This document shows, piece by piece, positions 1 to 10,731 of a DNA stretch of 64,000 nt. A program made the position numbers and the translations under genes. Every line of letters begins with the position of its first letter. Within the stretch, counting starts at the first letter, position 1. Under the pieces are notes generated by a model. The model was not told the DNA's origin. It did not search any database and saw only the letters and a program-made list of their open reading frames with translations. Source of the stretch: Tritrichomonas musculus (Eukaryota; Parabasalia; Tritrichomonadida; Tritrichomonadidae); NCBI GenBank assembly GCA_039105265.1, contig JAPFFF010000008.1, positions 1,674,001-1,738,000 of the forward strand, in the 5' to 3' direction.

Positions 1-1560
1 ATGATATTTTTATCGATTCTTTTAACAAATTTTGAAGTATGAGTATTAATAATATTGAGTTGATTATCATATTCTATCTTAATATAATTCTTGAACATAT
101 ATTTTTATAATTTTTCTCCTTCAAGTAAATGTTCTTTCTCTACTGGTTTTTTGATATTTTCTTATAACCTAATTTTTTAATGAATAATATAGCTATTATT
201 TTCTGAATGCTATGGTCTTTCATTTATTTAAACTCTTCAAAAAAGATACTATCATATATCATCATTGTTGGATCAATATTATTATCATTATCTATATTAT
301 ATCTGTTCAAATATCTTGATATTGGATGACAGTTCTTTGAGTTATAATGATCAGCTGTTCTTTACTTTATTCCAACGCATTACTGTTTTCGAAGTTTCAA
401 CAGGCAATCTAATTCCAATTATTTGTTTTTGAAAAGCTTTTACCGTAAAATATGATAATATTCCTTAACAGTAAGCTCTAGTCATAGGCAACTGGAACTC
501 CCTTCAAGTTAGAGACAGTCAATTAGAAATCTTTTATCTATCAGCCAATAGCTGAGGCGAGCTCGTAAAACCTCTTTACTGTTACAGCTTCCTCATATCC
601 AACAGCGCCCCCATTAACTCACCACACCCACCACTCTCTGCTCTACTTCAAAACCATGAAGAGATTTCCATTTTCCTCTAACTATGGCTTACTACTTCCC
701 ATATTGCACCTCTAATTAGACCTCTTATAAAAAACACTTAATGAAACATCATCAACAACCTCATCATCACAGCACCGTCAATATCTAGTAATGAGACCTC
801 TTACAACATCCCATTTACAACCTTAACATCATCTCAAAAACATCCATAACACCCTCATCAACCTTTCGCATCAACCACCTAATGCAACATCATCATCAAC
901 ACTCAAATACAACATCATTTTATTTATCATAACTGAAAATGGAATATTTGTTAAGTCGTCAATTATTTGAAAATCCTTATTATTTTTATTCAAATTCTGC
1001 AATTACTTTAACTCGTTAATTATTCTATCAGAAATCAGATATTACTTTAACTCAAAAAAATCTTGAATAGGTTTCAGATGGAATTATTCCTGCTTTAAGT
1101 TCTAAAAATAAATTCTTTCTTCCACCATCTGATTTATTACAACATGATTTAGATTTTTCTTCTCCGTCGATTACATGGTTAGTAGATATGTTAATCTTTA
1201 AAAATTCTCTTGCTCGAATGTTATCTGTTATTATGAAAAATCTTCAAGTAATTCATCCTGAAGTTTTTTTTTCTGTAGCTTTTTCATTACCAGTAGTTAC
1301 TTATAACGTTACAGTAACTCAGCAATCTCGAACTTTTGATTTTTATGAAAATTATTATGTTACACCTCATTCAAGAATCAACTCATATTTTAGTCATTCA
1401 CCTCCTCCTATTGCTTATCAATATGTTTTGGTGAATTCATATTCACCTGGATACATTTTGATGCACCAAACAATATCTTCACTTCTAGAACTCGATTGTT
1501 GTACTTCTTTCCTGATAGTTAGAGGAGGAAATAACACATTATTTTGCAAATAAAGTCAAA
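1..1560. other. Decayed sequence with broken reading frame
   Basis: No intact gene is seen in the first 1.6 kb. The part from about 940 to 1553 on the plus strand has coding-like composition, and the last 121 codons (1188-1553) are open, but the frame is interrupted upstream and no family was recognised. Between about 560 and 920 the plus strand is unusually rich in C, with many CATC and CCTC runs, unlike the AT-rich surroundings. A remnant of a mobile element is the likeliest explanation, but a decayed host gene is possible. This is inference from composition only. Confidence 0.3.
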
Positions 1561-1620
1561 TCTTATGATATTTTGTTATTTACGATAAGTTATTTGAATG
1601 TAAAATACATACCAAAGAAA

Positions 1621-1878
1621 TAAAGTATCATTGAAAAGCTCTTTACGCCTGTGAAAAGTCCTTTACGGTGAAGTGAAAATAAACAAAAAGTTTGAAAAAA
1701 ATTTAACGACATTGAAATAGTCTTTTACTAAAATAAAATAAAAAAAAAAGGTCAAATATTAAAACCTTTTTTAATCGTTATTATTTATTATATTTTATCA
1801 ATTATTTGGTAATTTGAATGAATGACTTCACCGTAAAGGACTTTTTTCTGTCGTAAAAAACTTTTTCACGATACTTTA
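1621..1878. mobile_element. MITE-like element with about 54-bp inverted repeats
   Basis: The arms at 1621-1674 and about 1825-1878 are inverted copies of each other. A 21-bp core is perfect (1654-1674 against 1825-1845), and the outer parts match with few differences, ending in TAAAGTATC at the left and GATACTTTA at the right. Both ends abut a TA dinucleotide, as expected for Tc1/mariner-type target duplication. Within the left arm a motif of the form GAAAAGnnCTTTACG occurs twice. There is no coding capacity, so this would be a non-autonomous element. The family assignment is inference. Confidence 0.6.
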
Positions 1879-1959
1879 AAGTTTTTTTTTTTATTTTTTT
1901 TTATTTTTATTAAATTTCAAAAGATCATTCAAAATTTCTTAAGCGATAACATTTTCAAT

Positions 1960-1971
1960 TCATTATTTTTC
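1960..1971 (+). promoter_or_regulatory. Initiator-like element before phosphoesterase gene
   Basis: TCATTATTTTTC lies 33 bases before the ATG at 1993 and fits the trichomonad initiator consensus that starts TCA(C/T)T. It is inferred from the known Trichomonas pattern. Confidence 0.35.
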
Positions 1972-1992
1972 ATATTTTTATCTTTTAAACCT

Positions 1993-3852
1993 ATGATGAT
2001 AATAAGATTGATTTCTCTTTATCTTATCCATTTATTTTTGGTTATATCATTTTTCCCTGCTTTTTATAACAAGCGCCCATTTATTATTAATGAAATTCCA
2101 CTTGATAAGCATCAACACCATTTTAATTCATCCAATGATCCAATATGGGTAGCACAAATGTCAGATCTTCATATTTCTCCGATATACAATGAATCACTTC
2201 AACGAGTTAATAATACATTTCAATATATCAACGCCAACATTGATCCTTCCTATTTATTATTAACAGGCGATATTACAGACAATCTTGATGAAGAATCTGT
2301 TTTTTCACCAGCTTATCCGCATGAAGATCATTTCAAACTCTACAAGTCAATTCGCGAGCATTCAAAAATACAAAACGACCGTTTAATTGAGATATTAGGG
2401 AATCATGACACATGGGGAAGACTCAATTTTGACCATTATTATCAATACTTTGTTAATGGTGACAAAATGAAAGAAAATTTCTATGTTCAAACTTATGAAA
2501 AAGAGAATCTTCGAGTCATTTCATTTTGTCCAGTTCACTTCCCAACCGGCCACACGACATATCACTTCATTGTGCCAATATATAGAGAGATGCTTGATGC
2601 TTTAGAATCCGCCTTAGAAGCACCAACCAAATCGAAGTACACAATTTTTTCAATGCACTTTACATTGGGAATGATTTGTCCTCTTGATTTAGTTCGTTCT
2701 TCGCGCACGAAGAGGAGCTTCAAGGAAATCGTCGGTGATCCCAAATACAACGTTGTTGCAATGTTGAATGGTCACACGCATCCAAAAAGAATTGAATGGC
2801 TTCATTACGGCTCTACAATTGAATTAACATCAACGGCACTTTTGATGTCTGATGGCTTTCAAATTTTTTCAATAGACAATGGAAGAATTAACTATAAAAC
2901 TTTTTACCAGAACGATACAAAACCGGCAATGATCACATCACCAACACCAGATAAAATAGCAACACGTATTTTCAATGATAATGAATTCCAAGTTAGAGTT
3001 GTTTCTTTCAATTCAATGGCCAAAAAGTTCTCAATTTCAATCGATGGTCAAAATTTTGGTGACCTCAAATTTGATAGAAAAATTAACAACTTCTCTTCTT
3101 TATATTCACTCAAAGTGCACGTGGAAAGTGGTCATCATCAGATCAGTGTTGATGGCGATTTGATTGATTCTTTCAATTTTTCTGTGTCTCAAAAAGTGGG
3201 ACCGTTCAGTGAGGTGAAATTTTCACCTTTAAATGGACCTGTTATGATTATTTGGCTTTTAATTTTCACTGTTTATCAAATAATCGTTCTTTGTATTGCG
3301 TTTTGTCCTTTCAAAATGCAGTCTGCTTCTCTTTTTTGCAGTTTTCTAATCAGAAATGAAAATGCGAAATCAGTTTATTTGGGACCTGTTGTTACCGGGC
3401 TTCTTTTTAGGAAATTACCGAAAAGTCAGAAGTTGTTGCTGCTCTTTGTGACTCTTTATCCGTATTTCTTCCCGATTGGAATTGAAATCATTGAAGGAAA
3501 AGTTGGTGTTTGGAACGTGTATGGAGTTTGGGTGGATGGAAGAACAACATATGATGTAGTCTCTCAGTTATTTGCTTTGGTTTACGTCGCTTGCGTTGCT
3601 TCCGGATTTCAACATTTATTCATTCTGAAAATGTTTAGAAAAGACTGGTCATTTATCATTGATTGGATTTACAATATCAGTTTAATCGTTTTTGGAAATA
3701 TTTTTTGGGTCAAGTATGGGGATGATCGACATATGACAAACATTCAAAGAATTACAATACAATTCCACATTATTCCAGTTTTAATGTTTATATTGCTGTT
3801 TGTATTGCCTATAAAAGATCGAAAAGTCAATCAAAGTGATAAAAAAGATTAA
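1993..3852 (+). CDS. TMEM62-like membrane metallophosphoesterase
   Basis: This 619-residue protein belongs to the calcineurin-like phosphoesterase superfamily and resembles TMEM62-type proteins. It starts with a hydrophobic signal peptide or anchor (residues 1-25). The metal-binding motifs follow in the usual order: DLH at 58-60, GD at 92-93, GNHD at 136-139, a His at 222 and GHTH at 260-263. All are intact, so catalysis of phosphoester hydrolysis is plausible, with the domain facing the lumen or outside. The C-terminal third holds about five hydrophobic helices beginning near residue 415. The natural substrate of this family is not established. The gene ends in TAAA, the form that serves as poly(A) signal in Trichomonas. 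The start is the first ATG after an initiator-like motif; a second ATG follows directly. Confidence 0.85.
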   Translation: MMIIRLISLYLIHLFLVISFFPAFYNKRPFIINEIPLDKHQHHFNSSNDPIWVAQMSDLHISPIYNESLQRVNNTFQYINANIDPSYLLLTGDITDNLDEESVFSPAYPHEDHFKLYKSIREHSKIQNDRLIEILGNHDTWGRLNFDHYYQYFVNGDKMKENFYVQTYEKENLRVISFCPVHFPTGHTTYHFIVPIYREMLDALESALEAPTKSKYTIFSMHFTLGMICPLDLVRSSRTKRSFKEIVGDPKYNVVAMLNGHTHPKRIEWLHYGSTIELTSTALLMSDGFQIFSIDNGRINYKTFYQNDTKPAMITSPTPDKIATRIFNDNEFQVRVVSFNSMAKKFSISIDGQNFGDLKFDRKINNFSSLYSLKVHVESGHHQISVDGDLIDSFNFSVSQKVGPFSEVKFSPLNGPVMIIWLLIFTVYQIIVLCIAFCPFKMQSASLFCSFLIRNENAKSVYLGPVVTGLLFRKLPKSQKLLLLFVTLYPYFFPIGIEIIEGKVGVWNVYGVWVDGRTTYDVVSQLFALVYVACVASGFQHLFILKMFRKDWSFIIDWIYNISLIVFGNIFWVKYGDDRHMTNIQRITIQFHIIPVLMFILLFVLPIKDRKVNQSDKKD

Positions 3853-4432
3853 ATTTGATAAAAAATATCTATAATAATTTGTAAATGAAATTAAGGCAAA
3901 TACATTCTACATATAAATTTACTTATTAAAATAAAGATCAATTTATAAATTTTACTTTTTTATTTTATGAAAAGTTCAAAAGTGCTTTAATATTCAAAAA
4001 ACAAATAATTAATTGAAATTTCAATGTAGTTGATTTTTTTTTGAATGATCGACTATCAGAAATTGAAATAAAAAAAATCTAAAATTGATACAATTATTTC
4101 TTAGTTTTAAATACTCAGAATTTTGAATAAAATATCTATTAAAAGATAACTCCTTTTTTTCATTTTCTATTTATGATTTTGGCATCTATATAAAAAAGAA
4201 ACAACCCAAGTTTATTACATTGTCAATTTTATAGAAAATTTGAATTCCCAGACTCTCAAAAGTAAAATGTAAAACTCATTGAATTTTATATTTTTCAATT
4301 AGATATCTATATTCAAAAATGGTTTTCATTGAAAAAGATACGATAATTAAATAATTAAATATATAAAATGCTTTAGAGAAAATCATTTCATTTTTTTAAA
4401 TTGTTTTCCATAGCAGCTCAGTCCAAAAAGAG
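3853..4432. other. AT-rich spacer, no feature seen
   Basis: Very AT-rich intergenic DNA between the phosphoesterase and Myb genes. No open frame or repeat of note was seen. Confidence 0.5.
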
Positions 4433-5038
4433 ATGTCAGCCAACAGTGAAAGTTCTGCATCAAATCAGAAGCCAAACAAGACAAGCATCAGAAAATATTT
4501 TACAGCAGAAGAAGATATCAAATTGTTGGAACTAATTAAAAAGTACAACTTTGATTGGAAGAAAATCTCAAATGAAATGAACAACAGAACTGTCAGGCAA
4601 TGCAAAGATAGGTATCATCATTATTTATCTCCAGATATATATAGAGAAAAGTGGACACATGATGAAGATAACCTTTTATTATCAACAGTTGAAGCTCAAG
4701 GAAAAAAATGGAAATTGTTTGAAAATATATTTACAGGTAGAACCGAAATTGATATTCGCAATAGATATAATATATTAATGCGAAGAATCAATAAAGAAAC
4801 CCAAAAACCAGAAATAAATCCATGCAATGACCAATATATTAATGAGAAAAAAGAAGATAATTTTGTTTATCCAATAAACACCAGTCAATCTGAAAACATA
4901 GAAAAACAACAAGATAATGAAAAAGAAACCGATCTTTTTATTGAAGATTTAGAAGTAAATGATATGGATAAAGTTTTTGGCATGGACTTAGGAATCAATT
5001 CATTTGATGATTTTATATCTGAATTATATTTTTATTAA
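4433..5038 (+). CDS. Two-repeat Myb-like DNA-binding protein
   Basis: This 201-residue protein has two adjacent Myb repeats near residues 20-72 and 73-125. The first has the pattern F-x-AEED-x-KLLELI with W38 and ends RQCKDRYHHYL; the second has W-x-HDEDNLLL with a spaced Trp and ends in a RNRYNILMRR-like recognition helix. Two-repeat Myb proteins of this size are numerous in trichomonads, where some bind promoter elements near initiators. The tail after residue 130 is acidic and Asn/Glu-rich with no domain recognised; it could be an activation region. A nuclear transcription factor role is inferred from the family. Confidence 0.88.
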   Translation: MSANSESSASNQKPNKTSIRKYFTAEEDIKLLELIKKYNFDWKKISNEMNNRTVRQCKDRYHHYLSPDIYREKWTHDEDNLLLSTVEAQGKKWKLFENIFTGRTEIDIRNRYNILMRRINKETQKPEINPCNDQYINEKKEDNFVYPINTSQSENIEKQQDNEKETDLFIEDLEVNDMDKVFGMDLGINSFDDFISELYFY

Positions 5039-5968
5039 TACAATATTTATAATATAACTCCCATGAATAAAAAAATATTTTGTATATTTGTTAATTTCGT
5101 AATTTGTGAGAAATTTTTTTTCAATGATTTTTTTCAAATTTCAATTGCTAAATCACAAACCTCTCAATTTATTGAATTTTTATGGTTAGATAAAAATGGA
5201 TGATTTTAAATAAATTTAAATTTTTTTAATCTTTATTGCATATTATAAGTAAAAAATATTTTTTATCTTTCGAAAATTATTATTTATTTGCACCTTTTTT
5301 ATACATTAATTCTTTGAAGCATTAAAAAATTAGTGCATAATGTTGATATTATAGTATAAAGAAACAAATATTCTACATAAAAATCATGTTACCTATGATT
5401 TGCAATGATATTTGCATTATTTGGAAATCCTTCTCAATAGTTAAGAAAGCAGACCATTTTCCAATCGACCAAAACACATTACATGATTTGTACTATTCAA
5501 TGCGAATGATAATAAGCAAGAGTAATTATATTAATTATTTTATAAAATGCTTTACAAATGACTTATCTTTTAAAATCCATAAAATAGGAAACATTTCATG
5601 TTAAAGCTTATTTTATGGCACAAAGTCAGGCTTACTGATTATATTATTGAAATTGTTTCGATATTTGAGTTAGAAAAAGATATTTTTCATCAAATGATTG
5701 AACAAACAACACAAATGGAAATCAGTATCGAAACAATTTTTGAACAAAAAAAATAAAAACAAAACAAATGGAAAAAGATATTTTTCAACAAATGATTGAA
5801 AAAGATATTTTCCAATAAATGATTTAACAAAAAATAAAAACAACACAAATGGAAATCAGACAACTTAGAATGTTTACAGTTTTTAATCATTAAAATATTG
5901 AATTACTTAGAATAAAAATATAAATCAATAAATCTAGATTTATAGAGAGAAAAAGAAAAATAAAATTC
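5039..5968. repeat. AT-rich spacer with short tandem-like repeats
   Basis: The spacer downstream of the Myb gene contains repeated copies of a motif close to GAAAAAGATATTTTTCA followed by (A/T)CAAATGATTGAA. Copies lie near 5674, 5770 and, degenerate, near 5798, and ACACAAATGGAAATCAG recurs at about 5708 and 5843. An open frame of 72 codons at 5386-5604 has no recognisable similarity and is not called as a gene. Confidence 0.45.
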
Positions 5969-6042
5969 AGCCTCCGGCGGGACTCGAACCCGCAACCCCA
6001 AGATTAAGAGTCTTATGCTCTAGCCGGTTGAGCTACGAAGGC
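5969..6042 (-). tRNA. tRNA-Lys (CUU anticodon)
   Basis: A full cloverleaf of 74 bases reads on the minus strand. The acceptor stem GCCTTCG pairs with CGGAGGC, the T arm carries GGTTCGAGTCC, and the D arm begins TAGCTCA. The anticodon stem TAAGA/TCTTG closes the loop CTCTTAA, giving anticodon CUU for lysine AAG. No intron is present. Box A-like and box B-like sequences are in place, and a run TTTT follows within a few bases of the 3' end as a polymerase III terminator. Confidence 0.95.
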
Positions 6043-6457
6043 TTACGTTTTATGAATTATCAAAAAATTTTTATGTAAATTTTTTTTAAAATTTCAAAAT
6101 ATGGGAAATCAATATGATTTTATTGAAATCATCTAATTTCATTAAGATAACAATGATCAAAAAACAATATATAGTATCTTAAAATGAATTTCCTTCACGA
6201 ATATTAAGAAGTTTTATTATAAGCAATTGCTTTTTGACAATATATAATATATAATATTTTTTTTTCATTATCAAATCTAGTTTTGTAAGAACTTTGATAA
6301 CATTCATAAACAATTACTTCATTATTATTTATTTTTGTTTTAACAAAATCCTCAATGATAGGCTTGTTATTCTGATATTCGATTTTAAAATATAGATTGA
6401 ATACGCATACACATCAACTAAATATGATGACATGGATTAATTGCGAAACAAATAAAT

Positions 6458-6660
6458 CTATATTTGAAATCCAAATCCATCATAAAATTCTGAATTAATA
6501 TCTTCAGCATTTGTCTTTTTTAAATAACTAGAAAACGCATTTTGATATACTAAACAAGATGAGCTGATACATTCTAACCGATGGTTATACAAAAAATCTA
6601 TTTTTTGGTACTCTTGATACAAATCTAAAAATTTTGATTTGGACTTTAAGTTTATTATTA
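6458..6660 (-). other. Alternative-frame tail of the Sel1 kinase gene
   Basis: Downstream of the last Sel1 repeat the called frame ends in a short basic tail, while another frame stays open for about 60 further codons to 6458 with a normal mixed composition (it includes YQEYQKIDFLYNHRLE). Such a switch suggests a small frameshift in the genome or the assembly near 6640, close to an A/T run. It is listed because the true C-terminus may be here; it is not a separate gene. Confidence 0.35.
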
Positions 6661-9600
6661 CACGCAAGTGAATAATAATAGATTGCTTTGTTGATGTCAC
6701 ATTTAACATGATAACCAAAATCATAAATAACCCCAAGATCGTACTGTGCTTCAGCATAATTTTGATTTGCAGAAATGGTGAAATAATGAATTGCTTTGTT
6801 AACATCATGAGAAACATATTGGCCGTACAAATAAATAACACCAAGATTTGATTGAGCCCTTGGATCATTATTATCTGCTGCTAATGTAAAATAATGAATT
6901 GCTTTGCAAATATCACATTGCACATATTCGCCATTATAATATATAATGCCTAGTTTAAATTGCGCATCTACAATATTGTGGTCAGAAGCAATCAAATAAT
7001 GATGAATTGCTTTATCAATATCACGTTGAACAAACTGATCACTAAAATAAATATCTCCTAGAAAATAATTAGCGTCATAAATATTTTTACTTGCTGCAAA
7101 TGTAAGATATTGAATAGCTTTATTTATATCTTGCTTAATATGCACGCCTTCAATGCAAAGGAAACCTAAAATATGTTGTGCTTCTGGATAATTCTGATCT
7201 GCTGCCAAAGATAAATAATGAATTGCTTTGTTCATATCTTGTTGAATATACAAGCCTTCAATATAAACAATTCCTAATTTATATTGAGCAATTATGTCAT
7301 TTTGATCAGCAGATAATTTATAAAAATGAATTGCTTTGTTAATATCTCGCTCAACATATTTACCTTCATAATAAATATCGCCAAGATATAATTGAGCTTT
7401 GGGATGATTTTGATTTGAAGCAAGAGTAAAATAAAGAATTGCTTTCTCAATGTCAAATTTAATATATTGGCCATTATAATAAATTAGACCAAGATCAAAT
7501 TGAGCATTTAAAATATTTTGATCTGCAGCAAGAGTCAAATAATGAATTCCTTTATTAATATCATGAGGAACATAATTATCATGTGTATAAATTACTCCAA
7601 GATTATATTGAGCTAGTGGATTATTTTGATTGGCTGCAAGTGTTAAATAATAAATAGCTTTATCAATATCAGGAGATATATTTTGGCCTTGAAGATATAT
7701 TACTCCTAAATTTAGTTGAGCCATTAAATGATTTTGATTCGCAGCTAATGAATAATAATGAATTGCTTTATTTATATTGACAGGAATAAATCGACCATCA
7801 TCATAAATTGAACCTAAATAAAATTGTGCTTCTGAATGATTCTTATCTGCAGCTAATGTGAAATAATGAATTGCTTTATTGATATCTCTTTCAATATATC
7901 TTCCTTCATGATAAATATAACCAAGATTAAATTGTGATTGTAAATTATTTTGGTCTGCTGCTCTGGAATAATAATAAATAGCTTTTTCTATATTAAATGG
8001 AACACCGTCCCCATTATAATAAATTTCACCAAGATAAAAATTCGCTTTTGGATGATTTGATTTTGCAGCAAGTGAAAAATAGTGAATTGCTTTTTCATTA
8101 TCAACTGGTATTGATTGACCGTTATTATAAATTACACCAAGATTGAATTGAGCAAGTGTATGATTCAGATCAGATGCGGATGAATAATAATGAATTGTTT
8201 TACTTATATCGCAATGAACATATTTTCCTTCATGATAAATCATACCGAGATGAAATAAAGCTTCTGCACTTTTTTGTTCTGCTGCCAATGTAAAATAATG
8301 AATTGCTTTATTAATATCACGCTGAATATACTGACCATTATAATAAATAAGTCCTAAATTATACTGTGCTTTTGAAATGTTCTTATCGGAAGCTAGCGTT
8401 AAATAATGAATTGCTTTTTTCATATTAACAGGAATGTATTGGCCTTGAGAATAAATTGTACCAAGGATCATTTGGGATTTTGGATCATTTTGTTCTGCTG
8501 CTTGTGTAAAATAAAGAATTGCCTTATTTAAATCATGTGGAACAAATTGCCCGTTTAAATAAAAAATTCCTAGATTATATTGAGCAAATATATTATTATT
8601 TTTTGCAGCAATTGAATAATATTGAATTACTTTATCAACATCGCGTGGAATAAATCGACCATTTAAATAAATTGTGCCAAGATTAAATTGTGCATCAGCA
8701 ACATTTTGATCAGCTGCAAGTGAATAATAATGCAGGGCTTTTTTAATATCAATAGGGACATATTCACCTTTATTATAAATGAAACCTAATAGAAGTTGTG
8801 CATTTGGATGATTTTGTTCAGCAGCAAGTTTAAAATAATGAATAACTTTGTTAATATTTGCATTAACTGACTTACTATTGTAATAATAAGTACCTATATT
8901 GAATTGGACATTTGCAATATCTTTACTTGATGAAGGAAGAAAACTAAAATAAAAATTATACTTTTGTTTGTATTCAGTTGACATTTCATCAAATTTTTCT
9001 TTAATATTGATTTTAATATGAGTGTGATATGATATATAAAACTCCAGCATCGCTTCAATAATAATTGGACGATCTTCTGGTATTTCATTCATACATTGGT
9101 GAGAAATTTCTTGAATTTTTGATAAATCAATGCTGCTTTTATTTGTATTTGTTTTTGTTATTATGTAATCCATCATTTTTCCGAGCGAATAAACATCACT
9201 TTTACATGAATAATCACCTGTTTTAATTATTTCAGGAGCAGTAAATGAAGAATTAAAATATTGTGTTTTATCAACTGCGTTTGGATCATTTATAATTAAA
9301 CGATCAAAATCAATCAAAACAACATTTTTGTTTTCATCAATCATAACATTATCTGGCTTTAAATCTCGATATACATAATTGTTCACAGTCAAATAACTAA
9401 TAACATTCATTAATTGATAAATAATTGTTATTTTGTCTTCATCATTGAGATCTAATGATTTAATACTCATCAATGTTTTTCCATTTATAAATTCAAAAAC
9501 AATATAATTTCTAGTTTTAACAATTCCATAAAATTTAAGAGAAAATGGATGCATAAATTTTGAATAATTTGAAATTTCTCTTTGAGTCAATTTTGAAATT

Positions 9601-10337
9601 TCTTTATCCAACAAATTTGGCTTTTTGATTGCTAACAATTCTTCTTTGTCAATATGATAAACCAACATAACCACAAAAATACTTCCATTTCCTAATGTTT
9701 TTAATTCAACATATTCATTTTCATCAATTTCATCAATTTTTTTATTTGAATATTCATCTTGATTGTTGAAAAATTTTTCAGTTCTGTCAATTTTTGTTTT
9801 GAGATAACTTTTTGAAAGCAAATAACCAAAAATACAAGGTGCAATGCAATTATTGAAGAATTTGATTTCTTCAATATTTTTTCGAGAATATTGAAGACCA
9901 GCACCTTTATTAAATGCTTCAAATTCTTCCTCAAAGCTTGAATTAAAATTAATTTCATTGTTTTTGATTTTATTTTGTTCATTAATGATCTTTTTTGTAC
10001 TAGATGTATAAAAAATCGATAATTCTGGATTCACTGCTAATAGATCTTGAAGAAAAAAAATGAAGGATTGATTCAGAGCAATCACTGTTTTATCAAATCC
10101 AATAAAAACATAATTTTCTATTTTATTTTGGTGAATCATCATCACCCTTGAACTTTTAATATTATAATCTATTATTTCCTTTTCATTTTGATCTAAACAC
10201 AAGTCATCAATAAATAAAAAATTATAATTTCTAATGACGTTAGCAACTTTTTCTTTTTTAAAAGAAATTTGGCTACTACGAATTAATTCTTGGAGTTTTG
10301 AGAATTTCTTTTTGATAATTTCATGGGCTGAATACAT
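6585..10337 (-). CDS. Kinase-like protein with 21 Sel1 repeats
   Basis: This 1250-residue protein has three parts. Residues 1-205 are an unrecognised N-terminal region. Residues 208-440 are a protein-kinase domain with a LGNGSIF loop (215-221), AIKK lysine (236-239), YRDLKPDN at 323-330, TAPE at 367-370 and EDRP at 421-424. The DFG motif reads DFD at 343-345, which may lower activity. From about residue 475 to 1230 there are 21 consecutive Sel1-like repeats, each 36 residues, with the pattern AQ-x-x-LG-x-IY...D-x-x-KAIHYY-x-LAA. Sel1 arrays form superhelical scaffolds for protein interaction. The kinase-Sel1 fusion is a recurrent trichomonad design. Start is the first ATG after an upstream stop. 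The 3' end overlaps another open frame that may be the true C-terminus. Confidence 0.85.
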   Translation of the reverse strand: MYSAHEIIKKKFSKLQELIRSSQISFKKEKVANVIRNYNFLFIDDLCLDQNEKEIIDYNIKSSRVMMIHQNKIENYVFIGFDKTVIALNQSFIFFLQDLLAVNPELSIFYTSSTKKIINEQNKIKNNEINFNSSFEEEFEAFNKGAGLQYSRKNIEEIKFFNNCIAPCIFGYLLSKSYLKTKIDRTEKFFNNQDEYSNKKIDEIDENEYVELKTLGNGSIFVVMLVYHIDKEELLAIKKPNLLDKEISKLTQREISNYSKFMHPFSLKFYGIVKTRNYIVFEFINGKTLMSIKSLDLNDEDKITIIYQLMNVISYLTVNNYVYRDLKPDNVMIDENKNVVLIDFDRLIINDPNAVDKTQYFNSSFTAPEIIKTGDYSCKSDVYSLGKMMDYIITKTNTNKSSIDLSKIQEISHQCMNEIPEDRPIIIEAMLEFYISYHTHIKINIKEKFDEMSTEYKQKYNFYFSFLPSSSKDIANVQFNIGTYYYNSKSVNANINKVIHYFKLAAEQNHPNAQLLLGFIYNKGEYVPIDIKKALHYYSLAADQNVADAQFNLGTIYLNGRFIPRDVDKVIQYYSIAAKNNNIFAQYNLGIFYLNGQFVPHDLNKAILYFTQAAEQNDPKSQMILGTIYSQGQYIPVNMKKAIHYLTLASDKNISKAQYNLGLIYYNGQYIQRDINKAIHYFTLAAEQKSAEALFHLGMIYHEGKYVHCDISKTIHYYSSASDLNHTLAQFNLGVIYNNGQSIPVDNEKAIHYFSLAAKSNHPKANFYLGEIYYNGDGVPFNIEKAIYYYSRAADQNNLQSQFNLGYIYHEGRYIERDINKAIHYFTLAADKNHSEAQFYLGSIYDDGRFIPVNINKAIHYYSLAANQNHLMAQLNLGVIYLQGQNISPDIDKAIYYLTLAANQNNPLAQYNLGVIYTHDNYVPHDINKGIHYLTLAADQNILNAQFDLGLIYYNGQYIKFDIEKAILYFTLASNQNHPKAQLYLGDIYYEGKYVERDINKAIHFYKLSADQNDIIAQYKLGIVYIEGLYIQQDMNKAIHYLSLAADQNYPEAQHILGFLCIEGVHIKQDINKAIQYLTFAASKNIYDANYFLGDIYFSDQFVQRDIDKAIHHYLIASDHNIVDAQFKLGIIYYNGEYVQCDICKAIHYFTLAADNNDPRAQSNLGVIYLYGQYVSHDVNKAIHYFTISANQNYAEAQYDLGVIYDFGYHVKCDINKAIYYYSLACNNKLKVQIKIFRFVSRVPKNRFFV

Positions 10338-10691
10338 TTTTTTATTTTAATTTATATTCAAACAAACTTTCTCAAAATTTTTAGGTCCAAAATTTTGAAA
10401 GCAAAAAGTTCTCTAATTTATAACTTATTACATATTTAAATGCATTTCCAATATATTTATCAGGTCTATAGTTATCTGATACTATTTTATATAAACATTT
10501 TTAAAATCCTATAATATAAATGGAAGCTAGGGATGGGAAAAGGGCGCCTGAAACGTGCCCGGGCAATATCAAATTTTTCATATCACCGGGCAAGAATGGG
10601 CACAAACGTCTTTTTTTATCCTTCTTGTCCATTTGATCATTAAACTGATTGCCCGTTCATCAATTTTTTTTCCTGTTCGATTTTCATCGAA

Positions 10692-10731
<40 letters not shown>

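Noticed and set aside
940-1553. Possible reassigned stop codons in the decayed frame
   Set aside because: All well-supported genes in the window use TAA, TAG and TGA as stops, so a decayed sequence is the simpler reading.
5386-5604. 72-codon frame after the Myb gene
   Set aside because: No recognisable similarity or clear initiator; composition is that of the spacer.
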